From assembly GCF_000400485.1 (NCBI RefSeq), contig NZ_ASHR01000025.1, positions 62,001 through 126,000 of the forward strand: a DNA stretch of 64,000 nucleotides. Direction: 5' to 3'. Of the stretch, positions 28,412-36,442 are shown piece after piece. Position 1 is the stretch's first letter, and each line of letters begins with the position of its first letter. The notes below the pieces were generated by a model. It saw only the letters and a program-made list of their open reading frames with translations, did no database searches and had not been told where the DNA came from. The position numbers and the translations under genes were made by a program. The stretch is from Agrococcus pavilionensis RW1 (GTDB lineage Bacteria > Actinomycetota > Actinomycetes > Actinomycetales > Microbacteriaceae).

Positions 28412-29239
28412 TCAGCGGATGCCGAGCTCGGCCGAGAGCGCCTCGAGCGCCGGCACCGGGTCCTCCCGCGCGGGCAGGATCTGCACGCACACGTGGTCGG
28501 CGCCCGCGTCGAGGTGCCCGCGCACCGCCTCGGCGAGCCGAGCCGGCGAGCCGTGCGGCGCGAGCGCCTCCACGGCCTCGTCCGTCGCGCCGTCGTCGAG
28601 CTGGGCGGCCGTGAAGCCGTGCGACTCGAGCGTGCGGCGGTAGTTCGAGAGCGAGAGGTAGCGCTCGAGGAAGCGGCGCGCGGCCGCTCGCGCCTGCCCA
28701 GGCTCGAGGCCCGGCACGAGCCGCTGCTCGGGCGCGACGAGGCGCTCGGGGCCGACGATGCCGCGAGCGAAGCGCGTGTGCTCGGGCGTCGTCAGGTACG
28801 GATGCGTGCCCGCGGCGCGCTCGGCGGCGAGCGCGAGCGTGCGCGGGCCGAGCGCCGAGACGACCCGCCGGTCGCTCGGCACGCCTGCCGCGTCGAGCTC
28901 GTCGAGGTAGGCGACGAGCGCCGCGTAGGGGCGCCGGTAGCGATCGCCGATCGCCTCGGGGTGGCCGATCCCGATGCCGAGCGTGAAGCGGCCGGGATGC
29001 GCCGCCTCGAGCCGGTGGAACGACGCCGCGACCTCGGCCGCCGGCGCGGTCCAGATGTTGACGATGCCGGTGGCGACGCGGATGCGCTCGGTCGCCTCGA
29101 GCAGGCGCTCGGCGATCGCGAGGTCGGCGGCGGGGGAGCCGCCGATCCAGGCGGTGTCGAAGCCGAGGCGCTCGGCCGCGGCGGCGAGCTCCGGGGTGAG
29201 GAGCGCGCCGCCGCGCCACAGGCCGATGCTCGGGCTCAG
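28412..29239 (-). CDS. LLM-class F420-dependent oxidoreductase
   Basis: A 275-aa luciferase-like TIM barrel of the putative F420-dependent group: LGFDTAWIGGSPA near the start, RIRVATGIVNIWT, and GRFTLGIGIGHPEA. The substrate is unknown. No ATG, GTG or TTG gives a full N-terminus. The frame is best opened by CTG at 29239, which overlaps the MFS stop as CTGA in the same geometry as the ATGA overlaps elsewhere, yielding MSPSIGLWRGG. Expression would depend on translation of the MFS gene. Confidence 0.82.
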   Translation of the reverse strand: MSPSIGLWRGGALLTPELAAAAERLGFDTAWIGGSPAADLAIAERLLEATERIRVATGIVNIWTAPAAEVAASFHRLEAAHPGRFTLGIGIGHPEAIGDRYRRPYAALVAYLDELDAAGVPSDRRVVSALGPRTLALAAERAAGTHPYLTTPEHTRFARGIVGPERLVAPEQRLVPGLEPGQARAAARRFLERYLSLSNYRRTLESHGFTAAQLDDGATDEAVEALAPHGSPARLAEAVRGHLDAGADHVCVQILPAREDPVPALEALSAELGIR

Positions 29240-30723
29240 GGCGTGCCTCTCTCGCCCGCCGCCCCCGAGCGCGGGGGCAGCTTGCCGTCGACGAGCTCGT
29301 GCTCGGGGTCGTTGACCTTGCCGATGAGGTCCTCGCCGATCGCGATGCGGTCCACGTCGTCGTCGCCCGGCACGATGTCGCCGCGCAGGCTGCGGCCGGC
29401 CGTCTCGTTGAAGGTCAGGATCGCGAGCAGGCCGATGATGCCGGCGACCGTCATGTAGAAGCCGGGCACGAGCGTCGAGCCCGTCTCGCCGATGAGCCAC
29501 TCGTTGATGAGGCCCGCCGGGCCGCCGAGGAGCGACGTCGCGACGTTGTAGCCGAGCGCGAAGCCCGCGTAGCGCACGGTCGTCGGGAAGAGCGCCGGCA
29601 GGGTCGCCGAGATGTTGCACAGCAGCATCACGAGGAAGAGGCCGAAGATCGCGAGCCCGAGCACCTGCAGCACGACGTTGCCCGTCTGCAGCAGCATGAT
29701 CGCCGGGATCGAGAAGAGCGTGAAGCCGACCGCCGCGATGAGCAGCACCGGGCGCCGCCCGATCCGGTCGGTGAGCGCGCCCATCGGGATGATCACCGCC
29801 ATCATGACGAGCTGCACCGCGACGAGCATGAGGCCGGCTTGCGTCGCGCCCATGTCGAGCGACGTCGTGAGGAACGTCGGCATGTAGGTGAGCACGAGGT
29901 AGAACGCCGTGTTGATGAGGATCGTGATGCCCATGATCTTCAGCAGCTGCTTCGGCTGCTTCACGACGACGTCGCGCAGCGTCTCCCACGCGCTCGAGCG
30001 GGTGTCCTGCTCCTTCGCCTCGATGAAGGTCTCGGAGTCGTGCAGGCGCGAGCGCATGAGGAGCGCGACGATGCCGAGCGGCAGCGTCAGCAGGAACGGC
30101 AGTCGCCACCAGCCCTCGGCCATGCCCTCGGGGCCGACGACGAGCTCGAGGCCCGTGACGAGGATCGCGGCCATCGAGAAGCCGAGCAGGGTGCCGAACT
30201 CGAGGAACGAGCCCCAGAAGCCGCGCCGGTCGTCGGGCGCGTGCTCGGCCATGTAGACCGCGGCGCCCGCGTACTCGCCGCCGGCCGAGAAGCCCTGGAT
30301 GATGCGCAGCGTGAACAGCAGGATGGGCGCGAGCCAGCCGACCATGTCGTAGGTGGGCAGCACACCGATCGCCGCGGTCGCGACCGAGATCATCAGGATC
30401 GTGAAGACGAGCACCTTCTGGCGCCCGATGCGGTCGCCGAGCGGTCCGAGCACGGCGCCGCCGATGGGCCGGATGAGGAACGAGACGGCGAAGCCGAACA
30501 GCGTCCAGAGGATCGCGTCCTCCGAGCCGCCGAAGATCTGTTGCGAGAGGTGCACGGCGAGGTAGCCGTAGATGCCGTAGTCGAACCACTCGATCGCGTT
30601 GCCGGCCATCGCGCCCATGACCGACTTCTTGACGGTCTTGCGCTGCACGGGGGAGAGGTCGAGCTCCCTCGTGATGGGCGCGGGCTCGCGCGGGTGCCGC
30701 CGCGGTGCTGTCTGCTCGGTCAT
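29236..30723 (-). CDS. MFS transporter, metabolite:H+ symporter (MHS/ProP-like) family
   Basis: A 495-aa 12-helix transporter. Family marks are NAIEWFDYGIYGYLA, the loop GDRIGRQKVLVFTI between helices 2 and 3, RIIQGFSAGGEYAGAAVYM and the second-half TDRIGRRPVLL. MHS members carry proline/betaine, shikimate, citrate, alpha-ketoglutarate and similar acids. It stands after M24 and M20 peptidase-family hydrolases and before an F420 oxidoreductase, so it probably imports their substrate. The ATG at 30723 has no strong ribosome site. Confidence 0.93.
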   Translation of the reverse strand: MTEQTAPRRHPREPAPITRELDLSPVQRKTVKKSVMGAMAGNAIEWFDYGIYGYLAVHLSQQIFGGSEDAILWTLFGFAVSFLIRPIGGAVLGPLGDRIGRQKVLVFTILMISVATAAIGVLPTYDMVGWLAPILLFTLRIIQGFSAGGEYAGAAVYMAEHAPDDRRGFWGSFLEFGTLLGFSMAAILVTGLELVVGPEGMAEGWWRLPFLLTLPLGIVALLMRSRLHDSETFIEAKEQDTRSSAWETLRDVVVKQPKQLLKIMGITILINTAFYLVLTYMPTFLTTSLDMGATQAGLMLVAVQLVMMAVIIPMGALTDRIGRRPVLLIAAVGFTLFSIPAIMLLQTGNVVLQVLGLAIFGLFLVMLLCNISATLPALFPTTVRYAGFALGYNVATSLLGGPAGLINEWLIGETGSTLVPGFYMTVAGIIGLLAILTFNETAGRSLRGDIVPGDDDVDRIAIGEDLIGKVNDPEHELVDGKLPPRSGAAGERGTP

Positions 30724-30772
30724 GGCCGTGTCCCTTCGGTCGGTGCAGGGTGTCCTACTGGTGCAGTGTCCT

Positions 30773-30822
30773 GGTCGTGCTCTGGGGTCGTGCTCTGGGG
30801 TCGTGTTCTGGGGTCGTGCTGG
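30773..30822. repeat. 13-bp tandem repeat upstream of the MFS gene
   Basis: Three full copies and one partial copy of GGTCGTGCTCTGG (30773-30785, 30786-30798, 30799-30811 with one change, 30812-30822). They fill the gap between the M20 gene and the MFS gene and might bind a regulator or reflect slippage. Confidence 0.9.
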
Positions 30823-30842
30823 TCGGTCGGGGTCGGATGCGG

Positions 30843-32042
30843 TCAGGGGTCGAGGGCGAGGATGAGCCGCGCGTAGGCGCGCGCGGCGGCGGAGAGGTCG
30901 GCGATGCGCACGCGCTCGTCGGGCTGGTGGGCCTGGCCGGTGATGTCGCCGGGGCCGAGGATGATCGTCGGGCAGCCGTGGTGGCGAGCGATGTAGCCGC
31001 CCTCGCACGCGGCCGTCCACGCCTCGATGCGCGCCTCGCGGCCCTCGGCCTCGAGCGCTCCCGCGGCGGCGCTGACGAGCGGATGCGTCGGCTCGGTCTC
31101 GAAGCCCGGCATCTCCATCAGGAGCGACGCGCTTGCCTCGCAGCCGTCGTGCCCGAGCGCGCGGGCGATCCCCGCCTCGAGCTCGCCGAGCGCCTGCGCG
31201 CCCGTCTCGCCCGGCATGAGCCGCCGGTCGACGAGCAGCGTGCATCGGTCGGGCACGATCGAGGTGCCGTGGCCGCCCTCGATGCGGCCGACGCTCCAGG
31301 TCGCCGAGCCGAGCAGTCCCGTCGCGCCCCGACGCATCCGCTCGTGGTCGTCGGCGATCCAGCCCGCGATGCGCGCGGCTGTCGTGATGGCGTTCGCGCC
31401 GTCCTCCGGCCGGCCGGCGTGCGCGGCGCGCCCGCGCACCTCGACCTCGAGGTTCGCGGCGCCGCGGCACGCGACGACGACCGCGAGGTCGGTGGGCTCG
31501 GCGACGATGCACGCGCGGTAGGGCTTCGGCGGCTCGGCGAGGTGCGCCTGGATGCCGGTCGCGAGGTCCTCCTCGTCGACGGTCACGAGCAGCTCGAGCG
31601 GCAGCTCGGGCCGCACGCGGTGCACCGCGGCCATCGCCTGCAGCGCGGCCGCGAGCCCGCCCTTCATGTCGGTCGCGCCGCGGCCCGTGAGCCAGCCGTC
31701 GCGCACGCGCGGGCTGAAGGGGTCGGCGCTCCAGCCCTCGCCCGCCGGCACGACGTCGGAGTGGCCGAGCATGAGGACGCCGGGCACGGCCGCGGAGGGG
31801 TCGGGGCCGAAGCGGATGGCGATGTTGGGCCTGCCGGGCGCGACGGTCGAGCGCCGGCCGCGGCCGCCGAGGCGCGAGGCGATCGTCTCGAGCACGCGCA
31901 CGGCGATGAGCTCGGTGCCGCCGGGGTTCTCGCTCGCGGCGAGGATGAGCGACGAGGCGTCGGCGACGATCGTCGCCTCGTCGACGAGCGCGATGGCCCG
32001 ATCGACGTCCGAGCGGTCGCGGTCGCCGATCGGGGACGTCAT
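30843..32042 (-). CDS. M20 family metallopeptidase / deacylase (ArgE-DapE type)
   Basis: A 399-aa di-zinc amidohydrolase. Metal and catalytic residues appear in LGHSDVVPAG, GRGATDMKGG, TVDEEDL, VAEPTD and the late histidine in ITGQAHQPDE; the lid domain has AAHAGRPEDG. Such enzymes remove acyl or amino-acid groups from small amides. Its ATG overlaps the stop of the M24 gene upstream (ATGA), so the two hydrolases are made together, possibly acting in sequence on one substrate. Confidence 0.92.
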   Translation of the reverse strand: MTSPIGDRDRSDVDRAIALVDEATIVADASSLILAASENPGGTELIAVRVLETIASRLGGRGRRSTVAPGRPNIAIRFGPDPSAAVPGVLMLGHSDVVPAGEGWSADPFSPRVRDGWLTGRGATDMKGGLAAALQAMAAVHRVRPELPLELLVTVDEEDLATGIQAHLAEPPKPYRACIVAEPTDLAVVVACRGAANLEVEVRGRAAHAGRPEDGANAITTAARIAGWIADDHERMRRGATGLLGSATWSVGRIEGGHGTSIVPDRCTLLVDRRLMPGETGAQALGELEAGIARALGHDGCEASASLLMEMPGFETEPTHPLVSAAAGALEAEGREARIEAWTAACEGGYIARHHGCPTIILGPGDITGQAHQPDERVRIADLSAAARAYARLILALDP

Positions 32043-33214
32043 GCCGCCTCCACGACGATGAGCTCGCGCGGGGCGTCGGTGAGCAGCTCGGCGCCGCCCT
32101 CGCCGATGGCGACCGACTCGCTCAGCTCGCAGCCGTAGCCGTCCATCCACATGCCGGCGATGACGTGCAGGCACATGCCGGGCTCGATGACCGTGAGGTC
32201 GTCCTCGCGGATCGAGACCGTGCGCTCGCCCCAGTCGGGCGGGTAGCCGATGCCGATCGAGTAGCCGAGCCGCGAGGGCTTCTCGATCGCGTGCCGCGCG
32301 AGGTGCTCGCGCCAGATGCCGTGCACATCGGCGACGACGCGACCGGGCCGCAGCCCCTCGAGCACGGCGTCGAGCCCCTCGGCCGCGATGTCGGCGAGGC
32401 CCGCGAGCCGCGCGTCGGGCGTGCCGACCGAGACGGTGCGGGCGAGCGGCGCGTGGTAGCGGCGGTGCGCGCCGGCGAGCTCGATCGAGACGGCCTCGCC
32501 TGGCTGCACTCGGCGGGCGCTGAAGGTGAGGTGCGGGGTGTCGGCCGACTCGCCCGTGGGCAGCATCGGCACGATCGCCGGGTAGTCGCCCTCGGCGCCC
32601 TCGACGCCCGTCGCCTGCGCGAACTGGATCGCGGCGGCGACGTCGTTGAGCCGCACGCCGTCGCCGAGCGCCTCGATGCCCGCGCGCATCGCGGCCGAGG
32701 CGATGCGGCCGGCGTCGCGCATGAGCTCGAGCTCCAAGGGGCTCTTCACGAGCCGCACCCAGTTGACGAGGTCGTGCGCGTCGACGAGCTGCCACTCCGG
32801 CAGCGCGCGCTCGAGCGCCTGGAACGAGCGCACGGTGAAGAAGTGCGCCTCGGCCTCGAAGCCGATGCGGCCGCGCCGCGCGAAGCCGTGCTCGCGCAGC
32901 TGCTCGGCGGCCCAGTCGAAGGGGTGCGCGCCGCGCTGGTGCACGAGCGACTCGGGGTAGCCGAGGATCCGCTCGGGTGGCGTGCTCGCCGTGCGGTGCG
33001 CGCCGTCGGCATCCATCTGCCGCATGATGAGCAGCGGCTCTCCCGTGAGCGGCACGAACAGCAGCTGCGGCATGTAGAACGACCACGCGTCGTAGCCCGT
33101 CAGGTAGTGCAGGTTCGCGGGGTCGACGACCACGAGGCCGTCGAGGCCCGCGCGCTGCATGCGAGCGCGGGTGCGGGCGAGCCGCTCTGCGAGCTCCTCG
33201 GGTCTCGGCTGCAT
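32039..33214 (-). CDS. M24 family metallopeptidase (creatinase/ectoine-hydrolase-like)
   Basis: A 391-aa pita-bread-fold hydrolase: a creatinase N-terminal domain (about residues 1-150) and an M24 catalytic domain. The segments ANLHYLTGYDAWSFYMPQ and RQMDADGAHRTA recall ectoine hydrolase (DoeA/EutD) and creatinase-like enzymes rather than ordinary prolidases; this is from memory of those families. The classic metal ligands look replaced (SIELAGAHRRYHAP instead of DxGxxxxGYxSD), as in creatinases. TAGGGT lies 7 nt before this ATG, supporting it over an upstream ATG. Confidence 0.85.
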   Translation of the reverse strand: MQPRPEELAERLARTRARMQRAGLDGLVVVDPANLHYLTGYDAWSFYMPQLLFVPLTGEPLLIMRQMDADGAHRTASTPPERILGYPESLVHQRGAHPFDWAAEQLREHGFARRGRIGFEAEAHFFTVRSFQALERALPEWQLVDAHDLVNWVRLVKSPLELELMRDAGRIASAAMRAGIEALGDGVRLNDVAAAIQFAQATGVEGAEGDYPAIVPMLPTGESADTPHLTFSARRVQPGEAVSIELAGAHRRYHAPLARTVSVGTPDARLAGLADIAAEGLDAVLEGLRPGRVVADVHGIWREHLARHAIEKPSRLGYSIGIGYPPDWGERTVSIREDDLTVIEPGMCLHVIAGMWMDGYGCELSESVAIGEGGAELLTDAPRELIVVEAA

Positions 33215-33221
33215 GCCAGCC

Positions 33222-33227
33222 ACCCTA
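33222..33227 (-). promoter_or_regulatory. Leaderless-type -10 for the M24/M20 operon
   Basis: On the minus strand TAGGGT is followed by 7 nt and ATG at 33214. Confidence 0.55.
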
Positions 33228-33280
33228 GTGAGGCCTCGTCGCGAACTCACTCCGCCGCGGTGGAGCGACTGCTCAGCCGC

Positions 33281-33862
33281 TCACCCGATGAGCGGCACGA
33301 ACGCGTAGCGCCCCCCGTCGGTGCGCACTCGCGCCTCGCCGCCCACCGCATCCACGACCGTCATCGCGCCCGCGACGGGCGCGACCATGCGGCCGCCCTC
33401 CGCGAGCTGCGCGACGAGGGCGTCGGGCATGCGCCCGAAGTCGGCCGAGACGAGGATGCGGTCCCACGGCCCTTCCTCGGGCAGGCCGAGGATGCCCGGG
33501 GTCGCCTGCCGCACGCGCGCGGGGCTCCCGTGCGCGGCGAGGTTGGCGTTCGCGAGCTCGACGAGCGCCGGCACGAGCTCGACGCCGACCGGCTCGGCGC
33601 CGAGCTCGGCGAGGATCGCCGTCGTCCAGCCGGAGCCCGCGCCGACGTCGAGCACGCGCTGACCGGGGCGCGCGTCGAGCAGCTCGAGCATGCGGGCGAC
33701 GGTCGAGGGCTGCGAGTTCGTCGCCTCCCAGCCGATCCCGACCGGGCGGTCGACGGGCGCGAGGTGGCGCACGCTCGCGGGCAGGAACGCGGCCCGGTCG
33801 GCCGCGAGCATCGCCGCGCGCACCCGCTCGCGCACCGCATCCGACACCGGGATCTGCCGCAT
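33281..33862 (-). CDS. Protein-L-isoaspartate O-methyltransferase-like protein
   Basis: A 193-aa SAM-dependent methyltransferase of the Pcm type. The SAM motif is VLDVGAGSGWTTAIL, with the following acidic GVELVPALVELA, and the Pcm signature NSQPSTVARMLELL precedes it. Pcm repairs isoaspartyl residues in damaged proteins; distant members methylate other targets. Minus-strand TAGCGT lies 6 nt before the ATG, so it is probably leaderless and monocistronic. Confidence 0.9.
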   Translation of the reverse strand: MRQIPVSDAVRERVRAAMLAADRAAFLPASVRHLAPVDRPVGIGWEATNSQPSTVARMLELLDARPGQRVLDVGAGSGWTTAILAELGAEPVGVELVPALVELANANLAAHGSPARVRQATPGILGLPEEGPWDRILVSADFGRMPDALVAQLAEGGRMVAPVAGAMTVVDAVGGEARVRTDGGRYAFVPLIG

Positions 33863-33868
33863 GGCCGC

Positions 33869-33874
33869 ACGCTA
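33869..33874 (-). promoter_or_regulatory. Leaderless-type -10 for the Pcm-like gene
   Basis: On the minus strand TAGCGT is followed by 6 nt and ATG at 33862. Confidence 0.6.
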
Positions 33875-33918
33875 CTCCGCGATCGCGGCGAGCGGCACCC
33901 GCGGCCGCCGGCGCGAAG

Positions 33919-33995
33919 AAGCGGTGCGGACTGGCGCTGGGCGCTCGCTCTGCTCGTGAGGATCGGTGAAGGCGCCTGGTCTGTCCGCACCGCTT
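33919..33995. repeat. 13-bp perfect inverted repeat with 51-bp spacer
   Basis: AAGCGGTGCGGAC (33919-33931) and GTCCGCACCGCTT (33983-33995) are exact reverse complements in the ~200-bp gap between the Pcm-like gene and DUF3159. It could be a terminator for DUF3159, two copies of a binding site, or the ends of a small vanished element. Confidence 0.8.
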
Positions 33996-34062
33996 GCTTG
34001 CCGAGACTGTACGCCGAGGCCGACGCCCGCGCAACGGTGCGGCGCGGGCCTGTGGAGGGCGC

Positions 34063-34812
34063 TCAGCCGCCGGGTCGGGGGAGGGGCTTGCGGATGCCCG
34101 GGTGCGACTTCGGGATCGAGGCGAAGAGCACCCACCCCGAGATCGCGATGCACGCGATGATGAGCGGATAGGTGAGCGCCGCGCGCATGATCGCGAGCCA
34201 CGTCGTCTCGTCGAGCCACCACAGCACGCTGAAGACCACGACGCGGATGACGTACTGCAGCACCCAGATCCACGACGCTCGCCGGTAGGCGCGCAGCAGC
34301 ACGGGATCGTGGCGCCAGCGGGCCTTCGTGCCGATGAGGCCGCCGACGATGATGCCGAGGAACGGCCAGCCGATGACGATCGAGACGATCCACGCGAGGG
34401 CGCTCGCGGCGTTCGAGAGCAGCTGGATGAGGAAGAAGTTGCGCGCCTCGCCCGTGTAGTAGGCGATCATCGCCGCGATCACGGTCATGAGCATGCCGAT
34501 CACGACGGCCTTGGGCCTCCGCCGCTGCACGATCGCGGGCACGAGCACCACGGCGCTCGCGACGAGCGACCAGACGACGGCGGTGAGCAGCTCGCCGCCG
34601 CTCGCGAGCCACGCGACGAGGAAGGCGATGGGCGGCACGCTGCCTTCGATCGCGGCCCGGCTGCCGCCGAGCACGCGCGCGAGCGACTCCTCGCGCGTCG
34701 GGTCGCCGTCGGCGTCGAAGCGATCGTCGAGCGCGGGCGGCGGCACGAGCTCCGCCGAGGCGTCCTCGTCCGGGGTCGGCACCGCGCCGGTGCGAGGCGC
34801 GTCCACGGTCAC
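34063..34812 (-). CDS. DUF3159 membrane protein
   Basis: A 249-aa protein with an acidic N-terminal tail and about five or six transmembrane helices, ending IPKSHPGIRKPLPRPGG; it fits DUF3159, an actinobacterial family of unknown function. The start is chosen as GTG at 34812, which overlaps by four bases (GTGA) the end of a 16-codon upstream ORF that itself has a leaderless promoter. An in-frame ATG at 34926 would add 38 residues but lies upstream of that promoter. Confidence 0.85.
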   Translation of the reverse strand: MTVDAPRTGAVPTPDEDASAELVPPPALDDRFDADGDPTREESLARVLGGSRAAIEGSVPPIAFLVAWLASGGELLTAVVWSLVASAVVLVPAIVQRRRPKAVVIGMLMTVIAAMIAYYTGEARNFFLIQLLSNAASALAWIVSIVIGWPFLGIIVGGLIGTKARWRHDPVLLRAYRRASWIWVLQYVIRVVVFSVLWWLDETTWLAIMRAALTYPLIIACIAISGWVLFASIPKSHPGIRKPLPRPGG

Positions 34813-34859
34813 GCCGCGAGCGCGTCCGGGCGCACGCGAGGAGCAGTGGAACGAGGCAC
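34809..34859 (-). CDS. Leaderless 16-codon upstream ORF of DUF3159
   Basis: GTG at 34859 opens MPRSTAPRVRPDALAA and ends in a TGA that overlaps the DUF3159 GTG. It is rich in Pro, Arg and Ala. It begins 6 nt behind TATCCT. A leaderless mini-ORF feeding ribosomes into the main gene would explain the absence of a ribosome site there. Too short for homology; existence is inferred from geometry. Confidence 0.5.
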   Translation of the reverse strand: MPRSTAPRVRPDALAA

Positions 34860-34865
34860 CCGTCC

Positions 34866-34871
34866 AGGATA
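34866..34871 (-). promoter_or_regulatory. Leaderless-type -10 for the DUF3159 uORF
   Basis: On the minus strand TATCCT is followed by 6 nt and GTG at 34859. Confidence 0.5.
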
Positions 34872-34926
34872 TTGGGGCTGCGGTCGACTTCTCCAGCGCG
34901 GGCGCGACCGGGGCGGTTCCGCCCAC

Positions 34927-34969
34927 CAGGGGCAGGCACGCCGGCCCCGCTCAGGCGGCACTGCCCCTG
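34927..34969 (-). terminator. Hairpin downstream of the G6PDH-like gene
   Basis: A 9-bp stem CAGGGGCAG / CTGCCCCTG with a 25-nt loop that can fold further, starting 19 bp after the G6PDH stop on the minus strand. Confidence 0.5.
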
Positions 34970-34987
34970 TCGAGGGATGCGCGCGAT

Positions 34988-36367
34988 CTAGGAGCCGCTC
35001 GACGCCCAGTGCCGGGGACCTCGGGAGCCGGCCTCGTACTCCTCGAGCGGCACCGCATCCGCCCGCCACGCCTCGAGCACGGGCTCGACGATGCGCCAGC
35101 ACTCCTCGGCGGCGTCGCCGCGCACCGCGAGCCGCGGGTCGGCGTCGAGGATGGCGCCGAGCACCTCGCCGTAGGGCAGGAGCGCTCCGCCGCCGAGCTC
35201 GCCGCGCAGCACGGTCTGCTCGAGCGTGAACGGCTCGCCCTTGCCGTTCGTCGTCAGGTGCAGCTCGAAGCCGTCGGGCTTGAAGTCGATGACGAAGCGG
35301 TCGGCGGTGTCGTGGCCGCGGAAGCCGTCGGGCACGTGGGCGGGCGGTCGCCAGTACACGATCGCTCGCTTGCGCACGCCGCCGAGCGACTTGCCCGAGC
35401 GCAGCACGAAGGGCACCCCGGCCCACCGGGCGTTCGCGATCTCGACCTCGATCTCGGCGAGCGTCTCGGTGCCGCGCGCGGGATCGACGCCCGGCTCGCC
35501 GGTGTAGTCGGGCACCGGCCGGCCCTCGACGCTCCCGGCCGTGTAGCGCGCGCGGCGCGAGTGGCGGACGGGGTCGACGACGCGCGCGGCGCGCAGCACG
35601 GTCGAGACGGCGTCGCGCAGGTCGCGCTCGCCGACGGTCGCGACGGGCTCCATCGCGATGAGCGCCATGATCTGCAGCAGGTGCGACTGGATCATGTCGC
35701 GCAGCGCCCCGTTGCGGTCGTAGTAGCCCGCGCGGTCCTCGAGCGTGACGGTCTCGTCGTAGAGCACCTCGACGCGCTCGATGCTGCCCCGATCCCACGA
35801 GCCCTGCAGCAGCCGGTTCGCGAACCGCAGGCCGAGGAGGTTGAGCACCGTGTGGAGCCCGAGGAAGTGGTCGATGCGGAAGACCCGCTGCTCGGGCACG
35901 ATGCGCGTCACGAGCGCGTTGAGCTCGCGCGCGCTGGCGAGGCTGTCGCCGAACGGCTTCTCGATCGCGAGGATCGTGCCGCTCGGCACGCCGATGCGCT
36001 CGAGCGTCTCGCAGACGAGCCGTGTCACGTGGGGCGGCAGGGCGAAGTAGATGACGAGCCGCTCGCACTCGAGCGACGCGATGAGCGCTCGGAGCGCGTC
36101 GCCGTCGGTCGCGTCGGCGGCGACGTAGCGGGTGTGCTCGAGCACGGCGGCCGCCGCCGCGGGGCTCACCTCGGCGGCGTCGAGCGCCGTCTGCACGCGG
36201 CCGCGCCAATCCGCGGCGTCGAGCTCGCGCACGTCGGCGCCGACCACGCGGAGCCGTCGCTCGGGTTCGGCCCGCAGGAGCGTCGAGACGCCGGGCAGCA
36301 GCAGCCTCGCGGTGAGGTCGCCGGAGGCGCCGAGGATGAGCAGGGTCGTGGTCGGCTGCGGGGCCAT
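34988..36367 (-). CDS. Glucose-6-phosphate dehydrogenase-like protein (divergent active site)
   Basis: A 459-aa protein with the full G6PDH architecture: NAD(P) motif LLILGASGDLTARLLLP (residues 9-25), EKPFG (136-140) with its conserved lysine, and RIDHFLG (164-170). In characterised G6PDHs RIDHYLG is followed by KE, where the lysine binds the phosphosugar; here it is Leu171-His172. The rest (LRFANRLL, the GGYYD-like GYYDRNGALRDMIQSHLLQ) is conserved. It is likely a paralogue with altered substrate. No pgl, tal or opcA neighbours are present. CAGGAT lies 6 nt before the ATG. Confidence 0.87.
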   Translation of the reverse strand: MAPQPTTTLLILGASGDLTARLLLPGVSTLLRAEPERRLRVVGADVRELDAADWRGRVQTALDAAEVSPAAAAAVLEHTRYVAADATDGDALRALIASLECERLVIYFALPPHVTRLVCETLERIGVPSGTILAIEKPFGDSLASARELNALVTRIVPEQRVFRIDHFLGLHTVLNLLGLRFANRLLQGSWDRGSIERVEVLYDETVTLEDRAGYYDRNGALRDMIQSHLLQIMALIAMEPVATVGERDLRDAVSTVLRAARVVDPVRHSRRARYTAGSVEGRPVPDYTGEPGVDPARGTETLAEIEVEIANARWAGVPFVLRSGKSLGGVRKRAIVYWRPPAHVPDGFRGHDTADRFVIDFKPDGFELHLTTNGKGEPFTLEQTVLRGELGGGALLPYGEVLGAILDADPRLAVRGDAAEECWRIVEPVLEAWRADAVPLEEYEAGSRGPRHWASSGS

Positions 36368-36430
36368 GCCCCGATCCTGGCACCCGGGCGCGAGCGGCGG
36401 CTGGACGGCGCCCGCAGGACGGCGGCGGCG

Positions 36431-36436
36431 TACCGT
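36431..36436 (+). promoter_or_regulatory. Leaderless-type -10 for the 158-aa membrane protein gene
   Basis: TACCGT is followed by GGAGGC and then ATG at 36443, so the site could be either a leaderless promoter or a very tight ribosome site. Confidence 0.5.
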
Positions 36437-36442
36437 GGAGGC

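Noticed and set aside
30773-30822. Tandem repeat considered as a CRISPR array
   Set aside because: The units are directly adjacent with no spacers, and no cas gene is in the window.
33919-33995. Inverted repeat considered as insertion-sequence ends
   Set aside because: The 51-bp interior cannot hold a transposase and no target duplication is visible, so it is reported only as a repeat.
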